Notes: a model not told the origin generated them from the letters alone. Shown: positions 10,582 to 19,122, counted from the first letter of the stretch. The stretch is DNA of 64,000 nucleotides from Heliomarina baculiformis (GCF_019966545.1 NZ_JAIMIC010000003.1:485380-549379), one strand, 5' to 3'. Translations and numbers: made by a program.

Positions 10582-11457
10582 TTAACCCTCGCGGTTGCGC
10601 TTTTCGAACCGGGGGAGCATCGCGCTGAAGTCGCGGCCCTTGCCGTCTTCTTCTTCGACAAAGCGCGCATAGAGGGCCTGTGCAAGCTGCCCCATGGGCG
10701 TATCCGCATCGGCGCTTTCGGCGGCCTGCTGCGAGAGGCGCAGGTCCTTGAGCATCAGATCGGCAGCAAATCCGGGCTTATAGTCGTTATCGGCAGGGCT
10801 TTCCGGCCCGATGCCGGGGGCAGGGCAATAGGCGTTCATCGACCAGCTATAGCCCGATGAGGTCGACACCACGTCGAACATCTTTTGCCGATCGAGGCCC
10901 AGCTTGTCGGCAAGGGCGAAGGCCTCGCAGGTGGCGATCATGGTGACGCCAAGGATCATGTTGTTGCAAATCTTGGCGGATTGCCCCGCACCGGCGGCAC
11001 CGCAATGCACGGCCTTTTGGCCCATGATGTCGAAAAGCGGCTCGGCCCGGGCGAACGCAGCATCAGAACCGCCTGCCATGAAGGTCAGCGTGCCGTTGGT
11101 GGCGCCGCCGACACCGCCCGACACGGGCGCGTCGACTGCCAGCATCCCGGCCTCTTCGGCCTGCGCCGCGACGGCGCGGGCGCTGTCCACATCGACGGTT
11201 GAGCAATCGACGAGGGTTGCGCCGTGGCGCATGGCGGGAATGATCTGATCGGCGACGCTGCGCAGGATGTCGCCGTTGGGCAGCATGGTGATGACCACGT
11301 CGGCACCTTCGACCGCGGCGATGGCACTCTCGGCGATGTCGACGCCGTTGATGCTGACCTTGGCCGTGTCAAAGCCGGTGACGTTGTGCCCGGCCTTCGC
11401 GAGATTGGCCGCCATCGGGCCACCCATATTGCCAAGTCCGATAAATCCGATGTTCAT
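10582..11457 (-). CDS. mmsB: 3-hydroxyisobutyrate dehydrogenase
   Basis: A 291-residue NAD-dependent dehydrogenase of the beta-hydroxyacid family that oxidises 3-hydroxyisobutyrate to methylmalonate semialdehyde in valine breakdown. The Rossmann motif GLGNMG is near the N-terminus, the substrate motif DAPVSGGVGGA is central, and the catalytic lysine lies in GQSAKICNN. The start at 11457 (MNIGFIGLGN) has a GAGGAG upstream; a longer reading frame exists but adds only arginine-rich sequence from the gene in front. The 3-hydroxyisobutyryl-CoA hydrolase gene ends 11 bases upstream, so the genes form an operon. Confidence 0.93.
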   Translation of the reverse strand: MNIGFIGLGNMGGPMAANLAKAGHNVTGFDTAKVSINGVDIAESAIAAVEGADVVITMLPNGDILRSVADQIIPAMRHGATLVDCSTVDVDSARAVAAQAEEAGMLAVDAPVSGGVGGATNGTLTFMAGGSDAAFARAEPLFDIMGQKAVHCGAAGAGQSAKICNNMILGVTMIATCEAFALADKLGLDRQKMFDVVSTSSGYSWSMNAYCPAPGIGPESPADNDYKPGFAADLMLKDLRLSQQAAESADADTPMGQLAQALYARFVEEEDGKGRDFSAMLPRFEKRNREG

Positions 11458-11468
11458 GTCGCCTCTCC

Positions 11469-12503
11469 TCAAGCGTCGAAAGTCAGCTCGTCCGCGCCCA
11501 GCGGCGCCAGCATGTCCTGGACTTCGTCGTTGGTGACGTCGTCGAGGCTGCTGTGCTTCCACTTGGGGTTGCGGTCCTTGTCGATGATCTGGGCGCGGAT
11601 GCCTTCGAGGAAATCGCCATGTTCCATCGCGCGCCATGTAAAGCGGTATTCGAGTTTCAGCGCGTCCTCGATGGTGCTGTCGAAATCGAGACGGCGCAGG
11701 ATCTCATGGTGGCAGGCGACCGCGAGGGGGCTGGCGCGGCGCAGGGCTTTGGCAGCGGCCTGCGCAAGATCCGAGCTGTCGCCTTCGAGCGAGTCGAGCA
11801 TGGCGGCGGGGGTGACCTGATTGAAATGCCGCGCCATCTCGTCGAGATGTTCGGAAATCGGGGCGTGGGGCGCGTCGAGTTCGACAAGCTGGACGGCACT
11901 GTCTGCGATCATCTGCGTCTTGAGCGCCTCCCAGGTGACTTCGGGCTGGAACACCGCGCCGAAACCGAGGATCGCATCGCTTGATTGCAGCCGGTGCCCG
12001 GTCAGACCGACCCATGTGCCAAGGCCGGGGCGGAGACCGTTCATTTGTGCAAGCAGCTGGCTGCCGCCCACGTCCGGTACAAGCCCGATGCCGCATTCGG
12101 GCATGGAGATCTGGCTGGTTTCGCCGACGATGCGGGTCGAGCCGTGACAGCCGACGCCGACGCCGCCGCCCATGGTAAAGCCCTGCAGAAAGCTGATCAC
12201 CGGCTTGGGGTGATTGGCAATACGCGCGTTCATCCGGTATTCGTCGCGCCAGAACTGGCGGCCATAGGCGTAATCGCCTTCGGTCCCGGTGCGGTAGAGT
12301 TCGGCGATGTCGCCGCCGGCGCAGAAGGCCTTGCCGCCCTTGGCGTCGATCAGAACCTGTTTCACGCCGCTGGCCCCGGCCCAGTCGATCAGCGCCCGGT
12401 CGATGGCGAGACACATGTCATAAGTCAGCGCGTTCAGCGCCTTGGGCCGGTTGAGCGTGATATGACCGGTCTTGTTCTCGATCCGGATGTCGATATCGCT
12501 CAT
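11469..12503 (-). CDS. 3-hydroxyisobutyryl-CoA hydrolase (enoyl-CoA hydratase/isomerase family)
   Basis: A 344-residue member of the crotonase superfamily. It shows FCAGGDI, the oxyanion-hole segment GFTMGGGVGVGCHG, and MPECGIGLVPDVGGS with the glutamate and aspartate typical of HIBCH enzymes; its length is that of HIBCH rather than of short enoyl-CoA hydratases (about 260 residues). It releases free 3-hydroxyisobutyrate from its CoA ester, the substrate of the MmsB encoded next. Its ATG overlaps the stop of the upstream acyl-CoA dehydrogenase as ATGA, so translation is coupled. Confidence 0.9.
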   Translation of the reverse strand: MSDIDIRIENKTGHITLNRPKALNALTYDMCLAIDRALIDWAGASGVKQVLIDAKGGKAFCAGGDIAELYRTGTEGDYAYGRQFWRDEYRMNARIANHPKPVISFLQGFTMGGGVGVGCHGSTRIVGETSQISMPECGIGLVPDVGGSQLLAQMNGLRPGLGTWVGLTGHRLQSSDAILGFGAVFQPEVTWEALKTQMIADSAVQLVELDAPHAPISEHLDEMARHFNQVTPAAMLDSLEGDSSDLAQAAAKALRRASPLAVACHHEILRRLDFDSTIEDALKLEYRFTWRAMEHGDFLEGIRAQIIDKDRNPKWKHSSLDDVTNDEVQDMLAPLGADELTFDA

Positions 12504-13642
12504 TTCGAGGCCAGCATTTGTCGGGCAACGATAACGCGCATGATTTCATTGGTCCCTTCGAGGATTTCGTGAACGCGCAGGTCGCGCACCAGTTTCTCGA
12601 TCCCGTAATCGGCGAGGTAGCCGTAGCCGCCGTGCAGTTGGAGGCACTGGTTGACGATCTTCGAGCCCGCCTCGGTCACGAATTTCTTGGCCATGGCGCA
12701 GAACTTGGTGGCGTCGGGCGCTTTCTGGTCCAGCTTCCACGCTGCCTGCCGCAGGAAGGTGCGGGCGGCCTGCAATTCAATCTCCATATCCGCGAGGCGG
12801 AACTGGAGGCCTTGGAACTGGTCGATGCTCTGGCCGAATGCCTTGCGCTCGGACATGTAGACAAGCGTCTGGTTCAAGGCGGTCTGGGCCGCGCCGAGCG
12901 AACAGGCGGCGATATTGAGGCGTCCACCGTCCAGCCCCATCATCGCGTATTTGAATCCTTCGCCCTCGGTGCCGACGAGGTTTTCGGCCGGAACCTTGCA
13001 ATCGTCGAATTGCACCTGCGCGGTGGGCTGGCTGCGCCATCCCATCTTGTCCTCGAGCGCACCAAAGCTGAGCCCGGGTGTGCCGTCTTCGACATAGAGC
13101 GTCGAGACACCCTTGAACCCGTCATCGCCGGTGCGGACCATGCAGACGTAGGCGTCAGAGTATCCGCCGCCGGAGATAAACGCCTTGGTGCCGTTGACCG
13201 TGTACCCGTCATTGCTCCGCTCTGCGCGGGTCTTGAGTGCGGCGGCGTCAGAACCCGACCCGGGTTCGGTGAGACAATAAGAGAGCACCAGTTCCATCGG
13301 GAGGGCGCGGGGCAGGACACGCGATTTCAGCTCGTCACTGCCGAAACTGTCGATCATGCGCGCACACATGTTATGGATCGAGAGAAAGGCCGCCACCGAG
13401 GGGCAGGCCATGCTCAGCGCCTCAAATACCAGCGTCGCATCGAGCCGCGAGAGACCTGAGCCGCCGGAATCCTCATCCACGTACAGACCACCGAAACCAA
13501 GCGCGCCGATTTCCGGCCAGAGAGACTTGGGGATCGTGCCTTCCGCTTCCCATTTCCGGGCGTTGGGGGCGATCTTTTTCTGGCCGAAATCGTGGGCCAT
13601 ATCGAAGATGGCCACCTGTTCTTCGTTCAGCGCAAAATCCAT
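12500..13642 (-). CDS. acyl-CoA dehydrogenase, probable isobutyryl-CoA dehydrogenase
   Basis: A 380-residue FAD-dependent acyl-CoA dehydrogenase. It has the N-terminal helical domain, the signature YCLTEPGSGSDAA, and the C-terminal HGGYGYLADYGIEK...EGTNEI with the probable catalytic glutamate. Position at the head of an operon with 3-hydroxyisobutyryl-CoA hydrolase and mmsB points to isobutyryl-CoA as substrate (valine catabolism). The start at 13642 (MDFALNEEQ) has a GGGAGGG upstream. Methacrylyl-CoA hydratase, needed for the step in between, is not in this cluster. Confidence 0.88.
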   Translation of the reverse strand: MDFALNEEQVAIFDMAHDFGQKKIAPNARKWEAEGTIPKSLWPEIGALGFGGLYVDEDSGGSGLSRLDATLVFEALSMACPSVAAFLSIHNMCARMIDSFGSDELKSRVLPRALPMELVLSYCLTEPGSGSDAAALKTRAERSNDGYTVNGTKAFISGGGYSDAYVCMVRTGDDGFKGVSTLYVEDGTPGLSFGALEDKMGWRSQPTAQVQFDDCKVPAENLVGTEGEGFKYAMMGLDGGRLNIAACSLGAAQTALNQTLVYMSERKAFGQSIDQFQGLQFRLADMEIELQAARTFLRQAAWKLDQKAPDATKFCAMAKKFVTEAGSKIVNQCLQLHGGYGYLADYGIEKLVRDLRVHEILEGTNEIMRVIVARQMLASK

Positions 13643-14095
13643 GATCCCTCCCAGACTTGGATATCGTGATATAACAGTCGCTTCTTGGGTACTCTGCATG
13701 CGCGGGGCGTTCAAGGTGGTAGCTTGCAAAGCGGGTTTGCAGAAACGCGGGGAGGGCGGTCCGGTTGAGGATTGACTGATTCTGTCGGGGCGCGGGCTGA
13801 AATGTGGAAATTTGGTGGCAGGGGGCGGTAACAGATTGGTGACTTTCGGGGCTAACGTTTCGTCGGCCTGATAGACGGTGCGTTCCGGAAGTTATTTTTG
13901 CAATTTTCGGTTGCGTTTTACGGCGGCGAGAGATCGGCTATGAGAGTTGGGAAGCGATCCTGCGACCGCGAGGGCTTCGTTGAAAAAATGAATATTTACA
14001 TAAAGTTCTATCTTTTTAACCTGAAGATCCTGACCGGTCAGCCTGCTCCTGTTTGGCGTCATCTGCTGCAAGCTGTCGACGTAATCCTGCTGGAT

Positions 14096-14110
14096 ACACG
14101 TATTACGTGT
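14096..14110. promoter_or_regulatory. perfect palindrome ACACGTA-T-TACGTGT
   Basis: A 7+1+7 perfect palindrome lies about 140 bases before the start of the first VPLPA-CTERM gene. It looks like an operator for a dimeric regulator; no factor is identified. Confidence 0.45.
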
Positions 14111-14147
14111 GTGCGGAAACAAAGCCGTAAACAATGGGTATGACTGT

Positions 14148-14176
14148 ATAAAACCTTTGGAAGTAAGTGGTTTTAT
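14148..14176. promoter_or_regulatory. inverted repeat ATAAAACC-N13-GGTTTTAT
   Basis: Two exact 8-base arms are separated by 13 bases, ending 74 bases before the first VPLPA-CTERM gene. The spacing and AT-rich arms suggest a second operator in this promoter. Confidence 0.4.
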
Positions 14177-14250
14177 GGTAAATAAAGCGGGACTGTCGAA
14201 ATTGTATCAGTCTGTTTCTTGTTGTGGGCAAGTCCCACGAGGGGGTTAAT

Positions 14251-14838
14251 TTGAAGAAGTTAATGTATGTCGCGGCAGCTGCCGCAACACTCTTGATCGG
14301 GACGTTGAACGCCGCTTCGGCTGCCCCGGTTTACTATTGCAGCGATGGCGGTATCGATCTGGCGGCGGACGGCTGCATTTCCGGAACGGCTAAGGGTTAT
14401 CCCAACGGCGGCGATGGAATCTACTCCAACGCTGGCGGCGGCGATGACGAAGCTTCGGTCGAAGCGGCAATCCTGGGCGCAACCGGCACGGCCGTTGACA
14501 TCTCGCTTTATGGTAAAAGCGACGACAACGCCGGCCTGTTCTCGATCACCGGGTCGACCTCGGGCAACTGGGACGTGCTCGATAATCTCGTCAATATCGC
14601 TTATATCACCGTGAAGGCGGCAAATTCCTTTGCGCTGTACGACGTAGGTTTCGTGAACTCCGGGTCGTTCTCGACTCTGGGTATCCTGAACAACGGCGGC
14701 CAACAGCCGGGTTTCTCGCACATCTCGTTCTGGACCGCGCCCGAGTCGCTGACATCGGTTCCGGTTCCCGCAGCGGGCTGGCTTCTGATTGCTGGCATGG
14801 GCGGTTTTGCAGCCATGAAACGACGCAAGAAAGCCTGA
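14251..14838 (+). CDS. VPLPA-CTERM-type secreted protein
   Basis: A 195-residue exported protein. The start is a TTG at 14251 with a GAGGGGG about six bases upstream; it yields a lysine-rich signal peptide (MKKLMYVAAAAATLLIG) ending in ASA. The mature part is acidic and glycine/serine-rich with two cysteines near its N-terminus (CSDGG, DGC). The C-terminus is a tripartite sorting tail: VPVPAAG, a hydrophobic helix, then KRRKKA. This is the VPLPA variant of PEP-CTERM, processed by an exosortase and tied to surface or extracellular polymer functions. The mature function is unknown. Confidence 0.78.
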   Translation: MKKLMYVAAAAATLLIGTLNAASAAPVYYCSDGGIDLAADGCISGTAKGYPNGGDGIYSNAGGGDDEASVEAAILGATGTAVDISLYGKSDDNAGLFSITGSTSGNWDVLDNLVNIAYITVKAANSFALYDVGFVNSGSFSTLGILNNGGQQPGFSHISFWTAPESLTSVPVPAAGWLLIAGMGGFAAMKRRKKA

Positions 14839-15226
14839 TCAACCAGGCTTTTACTTGCGCAAGAGAGCGGCCCACGGGCCGCTTTTTTTGTGACAGACGC
14901 TTTGGCTTGAGATAAACGGGCGTTGGTAACAAGGGTTTCAGGCGAGCGCCGGGGCAGATGATTCTACTTTGACGGCCAGAAGGCCCCCCAACTGCCCGGG
15001 TGCTCAGCGCCCTCATTCCCTCTATCTCCGGAAACAATGAAAGATGTCCTGTTGGACTGTCGCCGTTATTCGGCGCTTTTCCTCGGTTTTGGCGATGAAT
15101 CTTGCACGGATGCCGTCTGTGTCAGAAATATGGCGAAACCGGGGTCGACCTATGACCTTGCTGTCGGAACCACCTGCCGAGAGCCGACCCGACTGGTTGA
15201 AGTTTGGTAATGTATCGAGTGTTGAG
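14839..15226. other. 388-base gap between two VPLPA-CTERM genes
   Basis: After the terminator at 14866 I see no gene. The reading frame of the next gene is open back to 15044, but its upstream part gives no signal peptide, so I treat it as leader. Confidence 0.4.
14866..14889 (+). terminator. rho-independent terminator
   Basis: AGCGGCC and GGCCGCT form a 7-bp stem with a four-base loop, followed by a run of T. It lies 27 bases after the VPLPA-CTERM gene and ends its transcript. Confidence 0.88.
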
Positions 15227-15928
15227 ATGTACAAGCGGCCTGCCTTTATCGCCACGATCCTGTGCGCCCTTTTCCTGACCTCTCCGACCGGCCAGATCTC
15301 GGCGCGATCGATTGTCGATGCCGGGTCGGCCAATTATTTCAATGAAATGCCGGGCACGGTGATCGAAGCCGAAACCGAGGAAGAGGCTAAGGAAACCACG
15401 CGGCGCGGGCGCGATCCCAACCTCGTACTGGTGGCCTGTATCCCATCGCCGGTGGAAACCGGTATCTGCCTCGCGCGTGCCGAACCTGTCCTGTCCAAGC
15501 CGGTGCGCGTGCTGGGGGCCTGCATCGCTTCGCCCAATTTCGATATCGGTCATTGCGGTATCGGAGAGGCGCAGCTGGCGGCCATCGTCATGCCGCCTGT
15601 CGTGGGCGCCGATGACCCGACACGCATCGTGCCGACCCCTTCGGTCTTCGCGTTGAGCTATCCGACGACACCGGTGAAACCCACCGCGCCGGGGATCCGC
15701 GTGTCCAGCCCGACCCCGGGTTATACGCCGCTGCCGGTCGATCCGGGCAAGCCAGGCGTGGTGCCGCCTTTCGTGCCCTCGATCGAGACCGGCGGCAACC
15801 CGAACCCGCCAAGCGTGGGCCGTCCCGAAACACCGCCGGAGGTGGCACCGGTGCCGCTGCCCGCGCCCGGACTGATGCTCTTGGGCGGACTTGGCTGCCT
15901 CGCGCTCAAGCGGCGCCGCAAGGCCTGA
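15227..15928 (+). CDS. VPLPA-CTERM-type secreted protein, proline-rich
   Basis: A 233-residue protein starting MYKRPAFIATILCALF, a typical signal peptide. The mature part has six cysteines in three spaced pairs (ACIPSPVETGIC, ACIASPNFDIGHC), two of them in an imperfectly repeated ACI-SP-x-GxC unit, then about 90 residues rich in proline, and finally the sorting tail VPLPAPG, a hydrophobic helix and KRRRKA. It is expected to be exported and handled by an exosortase. The start at 15227 has only a weak ribosome site; the frame is open upstream to 15044, but only this start gives a signal peptide. The function is unknown. Confidence 0.7.
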   Translation: MYKRPAFIATILCALFLTSPTGQISARSIVDAGSANYFNEMPGTVIEAETEEEAKETTRRGRDPNLVLVACIPSPVETGICLARAEPVLSKPVRVLGACIASPNFDIGHCGIGEAQLAAIVMPPVVGADDPTRIVPTPSVFALSYPTTPVKPTAPGIRVSSPTPGYTPLPVDPGKPGVVPPFVPSIETGGNPNPPSVGRPETPPEVAPVPLPAPGLMLLGGLGCLALKRRRKA

Positions 15929-16051
15929 GCCAGATCCTACAGGTTATCTCGCAAGGCCTCCACATAAACGCTGGGGGCCTGGGTGCATCCAAACGGTTCG
16001 CCTCATGTGCTTGCGATCGCTGAACGCGATCTCCGGCATCCCGCCTGACAC

Positions 16052-16390
16052 TCACCCGCGCATGAATCGCCGACGTGCCTCGACCGCCGTGTTGTAGCGC
16101 TGGTCAAGCTCGGCGATCAGCGCCATGGCAACCCGCTTTTCCTCTTCGCTGCGGGCATTGCGATAGGCTTCTCGCGCGGGCTCCAGCAGTTTCTTGATCT
16201 GAAATTCCTCGGGCAGGGTGCCGGACTCGGCCATGATCCGCACAGCCACCTGTGTCGCCATATCCGTATAGGCCATGCCCGACCGGTCCGGCAGCGGCTG
16301 TCCCGCACCATCGAGCGTTTCGAACTGGCCCTCGGCAATGGCCTTGCTGATCTGGCTTTCCACGATCTGGTTGAGCGAGCGGGCCATCAT
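16052..16390 (-). CDS. DUF1992 domain protein (DnaJ C28-like conserved domain)
   Basis: A 112-residue soluble protein matching DUF1992, the conserved region shared with DnaJ homologue subfamily C member 28. The signature IVESQISKAIAEGQFETLDGAGQPL is at the N-terminus, followed by a basic, helical C-terminus. No J-domain is present. The role is unknown in bacteria. Two consecutive ATG codons (16390 and 16387) could start translation. It stands alone, convergent with the VPLPA gene upstream in the window. Confidence 0.82.
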   Translation of the reverse strand: MMARSLNQIVESQISKAIAEGQFETLDGAGQPLPDRSGMAYTDMATQVAVRIMAESGTLPEEFQIKKLLEPAREAYRNARSEEEKRVAMALIAELDQRYNTAVEARRRFMRG

Positions 16391-16561
16391 TACCTCATTG
16401 AAAAAAGCGGTACGGTGCCGTTATCGCAGCTTTTGCGCCGTGGGTCACGCTGCCGCTTCGCCGCAGGCACCGGACTTATCCACCTTCTTTGGGTTCCAAA
16501 ATATCCCGGGGGTGAATTGCCCGCAGGGCAAGAGGGGGCTGGCCCCCGTCATGCGCAACAA

Positions 16562-16590
16562 AAAGGCCCGGGCGCAACACCCGGGCCTTT
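16562..16590 (-). terminator. terminator of mmsA
   Basis: AAAGGCCCGGG (16562-16572) and CCCGGGCCTTT (16580-16590) form a perfect 11-bp stem with a 7-base loop. On the minus strand it is followed by a T-run, 22 bases after the mmsA stop, so it ends that transcript. Confidence 0.88.
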
Positions 16591-16612
16591 GAAATTCACT
16601 TGATGGTTTGGA

Positions 16613-18112
16613 TCAATCCATCGGTTTGAAGTGGAACTCGCCGCCTTCCTTGAGGCCGGAGGGCCAGCGGGCGGTCACGGTCTTGGTGCGCGTGTAGAAC
16701 TTGAACGCATCCGGCCCGTGCTGGTTGAGATCGCCGAATACCGATTTCTTCCAGCCACCAAAGGTGTGATAGGCCAGCGGCACCGGGATCGGGACGTTGA
16801 TGCCGACCATGCCGATATTGATCCGGTTGGCGAAATCGCGGGCCGTGTCACCGTCGCGGGTAAAGATCGCGGTGCCATTGCCATATTCGTGGTCCATCGC
16901 GAGCGACAGCGCCTCTTCATAGGTCTTGGCGCGCACGGTGGACAGGACCGGTCCAAAAATCTCGGTCTTGTAGATGTCCATGTCCTTGGTGACATTGTCG
17001 AACAGGTGTGCCCCGACGAAATAGCCATCCTCATAGCCCTGCAGCGAGAAATCGCGGCCGTCGACCACCAGTTTCGCGCCCTGATCGACACCGGTCTGCA
17101 CCAGCCGCAGGATGTTTTCCTTGGCGGCTGCGGTGACGACGGGGCCGTAATCCACGTCCGACCCGGCAGTATAGGGGCCAACCTTCAGCTTTTCGATCCG
17201 GGGTACCAGTTTCTCGATAAGGCGGTCGGCGGTTTCGTCACCGACGGGAACGGCAACGGAAATCGCCATGCAGCGTTCGCCTGCCGCGCCGTAACCTGCA
17301 CCGATCAGCGCATCTGCGGCCTGATCCATATCGGCGTCGGGCATGACGATCATGTGGTTCTTGGCGCCGCCAAAGCACTGGACGCGTTTGCCCTGCGAAC
17401 AGCCGGTGCCATAGATGTATTCGGCAATCGGGGTCGAGCCGACAAAGCCGATCGACTGGATCACATCATGGTAAAGGATAGCGTCCACGGCTTCCTTGTC
17501 GCCATTGACGACTTGCAGGATGCCCTTGGGCAGACCGGCTTCTTCCATCAGCTCGGCGAGCATCAGCGGCACCGAAGGGTCACGCTCGGAGGGCTTGAGG
17601 ATAAAGGCGTTGCCGCAGGCGATGGCGGGCGCGAACATCCACATCGGGATCATGGCCGGGAAGTTGAACGGCGTGATGCCCGCCGTCACCCCGAGCGCTT
17701 GGCGCATGGAGTACATGTCGATGCCGGGGCCGGCATTGTCGGTATATTCGCCTTTCAGCATCTGCGGCGCGCCGATGCAGTATTCGACAACCTCGAGGCC
17801 ACGCTGCACGTCACCGGCGGCGTCGGGCAGGGTCTTGCCATGCTCGCGGCTCAGCGCTTCGGCCAATTTGTCCATGTCGCGGTTCAGCAGGTCGACGAAT
17901 TTCATCAGCACGCGGGCGCGGCGCTGAGGGTTGGTGGCGGCCCATGCGGGCTGGGCCTCGGCTGCGATCTGAACAGCCTTGTCGAGTTCGTCCGCAGAGG
18001 CGAGCGGCACCTTGGCCTGCACTTCGCCGGTCGCGGGGTTCATGACGTCGGCAAAACGGCCGGACGTGCCTTTGATGTGCTCGCCGCCGATATAATGGGT
18101 CAGTTCCTGCAT
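16613..18112 (-). CDS. mmsA: methylmalonate-semialdehyde dehydrogenase (CoA-acylating)
   Basis: A 499-residue aldehyde dehydrogenase of the MmsA type. It converts methylmalonate semialdehyde to propionyl-CoA with NAD and CoA, the last specific step of valine breakdown, taking the product of MmsB encoded at 10.6-11.5 kb. The ITPFNFPAMIP motif and the catalytic-cysteine region GAAGERCMA are clear. The start at 18112 (MQELTHYIGG) has a GGAGGA upstream; a longer frame reaches into the promoter. It faces a divergent LysR gene across a 107-base region containing a long inverted repeat. Confidence 0.95.
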   Translation of the reverse strand: MQELTHYIGGEHIKGTSGRFADVMNPATGEVQAKVPLASADELDKAVQIAAEAQPAWAATNPQRRARVLMKFVDLLNRDMDKLAEALSREHGKTLPDAAGDVQRGLEVVEYCIGAPQMLKGEYTDNAGPGIDMYSMRQALGVTAGITPFNFPAMIPMWMFAPAIACGNAFILKPSERDPSVPLMLAELMEEAGLPKGILQVVNGDKEAVDAILYHDVIQSIGFVGSTPIAEYIYGTGCSQGKRVQCFGGAKNHMIVMPDADMDQAADALIGAGYGAAGERCMAISVAVPVGDETADRLIEKLVPRIEKLKVGPYTAGSDVDYGPVVTAAAKENILRLVQTGVDQGAKLVVDGRDFSLQGYEDGYFVGAHLFDNVTKDMDIYKTEIFGPVLSTVRAKTYEEALSLAMDHEYGNGTAIFTRDGDTARDFANRINIGMVGINVPIPVPLAYHTFGGWKKSVFGDLNQHGPDAFKFYTRTKTVTARWPSGLKEGGEFHFKPMD

Positions 18113-18151
18113 GTTCAGAATCCTCCAAGTTACATTTGGGCGCACGATAGG

Positions 18152-18209
18152 CTTGCAAAAATCCAATGGAAAGTGGCAAGATTTCAAAAGCGTTTTGCGT
18201 TTTTGCAAG
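18152..18209. promoter_or_regulatory. inverted repeat in the mmsA-lysR divergent promoter
   Basis: CTTGCAAAAA at 18152-18161 and TTTTTGCAAG at 18200-18209 are exact inverted copies 38 bases apart. A related palindrome, CAAAA-GCG-TTTTG, lies between them at 18185-18197. The right arm touches the LysR ribosome site. This fits paired recognition and activation sites of a LysR regulator that also represses itself; the binding is inferred. Confidence 0.55.
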
Positions 18210-18219
18210 GTTTACCCGC

Positions 18220-19122
18220 ATGGCCGACCCGCAATGGGATGATCTCAGGATATTTCTCGCCGTTGCGCGTGAAGAAAGCCTTTCCGGCGCGGGACGCATT
18301 TTACGGCTTGATCCGGCCACTATCGGGCGTCGGATCGCCCGGCTGGAAGCGGCGGTCGAGATGCCGCTTTTCGTGAAATCGCCGCAGGGCTACCGGTTGA
18401 GCGCCGCCGGAGAGCAGCTGATGCGGCACGGGGAATCCGCCGAACGGGCGTTGCGCATGGGCGTGGAATCGCTGACCGGAACCAGCAGCGGGCGGCTGAC
18501 CGGCCAGATCCGGCTGGGCGCGCCGGATGGGTGCGCTAACTACCTGCTGCCGAGAATCTGCGCGGGGATTGCCCGCGAACACCCCGATCTCGACATCCAT
18601 ATCGTTGCGCTGCCACGCGTCATCAACCTGTCGCGGCGCGAGGCGGATATGGCGATCACTGTCAGCGCCCCCACGGCGGGGCAGCTTCTGGTGCAGAAGA
18701 TCACGGATTATCACCTCCATCTGGTGGCGGCCCGGTCTTACCTGCGCGAGCAGGCGCCATTTGCCACGGTCGCCGACCTCAAGGGGCATCCGGTGATCGG
18801 CTATATCCCTGATATGATTTTCGATTCCGAGCTGGACTACCTGGCCGAGCTGAACGTGGCGCGGGTGCCGCTGGCGTCGAATTCCGTTCCGGTGCAGCTG
18901 AACCTCGTGGCCGAAGGCTCGGGGCTTTGCGTGGCGCATGATTTCGCCCTGCCGTTTCACAAGGGCCTGCGCAAGGTGCTGGAAGATGAAATCAGCATGA
19001 CGCGCAGCTTTTACCTTGTCCGGCATCAGGGCGACCAGAAGAGCGACCGGCTGAACCGGTTCTCGGCGTTGCTGCTGGACGGGATGCGCAGCGAAGTCGC
19101 CCGACTCGAAAGCCTTACTTGA
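18220..19122 (+). CDS. LysR-family transcriptional regulator
   Basis: A 300-residue regulator with an N-terminal winged helix-turn-helix (residues about 5-65: WDDLRIFLAVAREESLSGAGRILRLDPATIGRRIARLE) and a C-terminal substrate-binding domain. The start at 18220 (MADPQWDD) is preferred over the upstream in-frame ATG at 18166, because AAGG lies nine bases before it and the HTH begins at once. It is divergent from mmsA, so mmsA is the likely target, with a methylmalonate or propionate pathway intermediate as possible ligand. Both the target and the ligand are inference. Confidence 0.88.
   Translation: MADPQWDDLRIFLAVAREESLSGAGRILRLDPATIGRRIARLEAAVEMPLFVKSPQGYRLSAAGEQLMRHGESAERALRMGVESLTGTSSGRLTGQIRLGAPDGCANYLLPRICAGIAREHPDLDIHIVALPRVINLSRREADMAITVSAPTAGQLLVQKITDYHLHLVAARSYLREQAPFATVADLKGHPVIGYIPDMIFDSELDYLAELNVARVPLASNSVPVQLNLVAEGSGLCVAHDFALPFHKGLRKVLEDEISMTRSFYLVRHQGDQKSDRLNRFSALLLDGMRSEVARLESLT

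Larger units (their letters stand above)
13643..14250. other. 608-base intergenic region with palindromes
   Basis: This AT-richer stretch separates the valine operon from the first VPLPA-CTERM gene. Short overlapping frames on both strands near 13.9-14.1 kb lack ribosome sites and recognisable content. What it does contain is a perfect palindrome at 14096-14110 and an inverted repeat at 14148-14176, both likely regulatory. Confidence 0.5.

Noticed and set aside
10144-10860. Plus-strand frame of 238 codons across the small secreted protein and the end of mmsB
   Set aside because: It runs antisense to mmsB, whose identity is sure, and has no signal sequence. The minus-strand 116-residue frame with a signal peptide is preferred.
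13892-14143. Overlapping small frames on both strands before the first VPLPA-CTERM gene
   Set aside because: Neither has a ribosome site or a recognisable feature, and they mirror each other. The region is better explained as a promoter.
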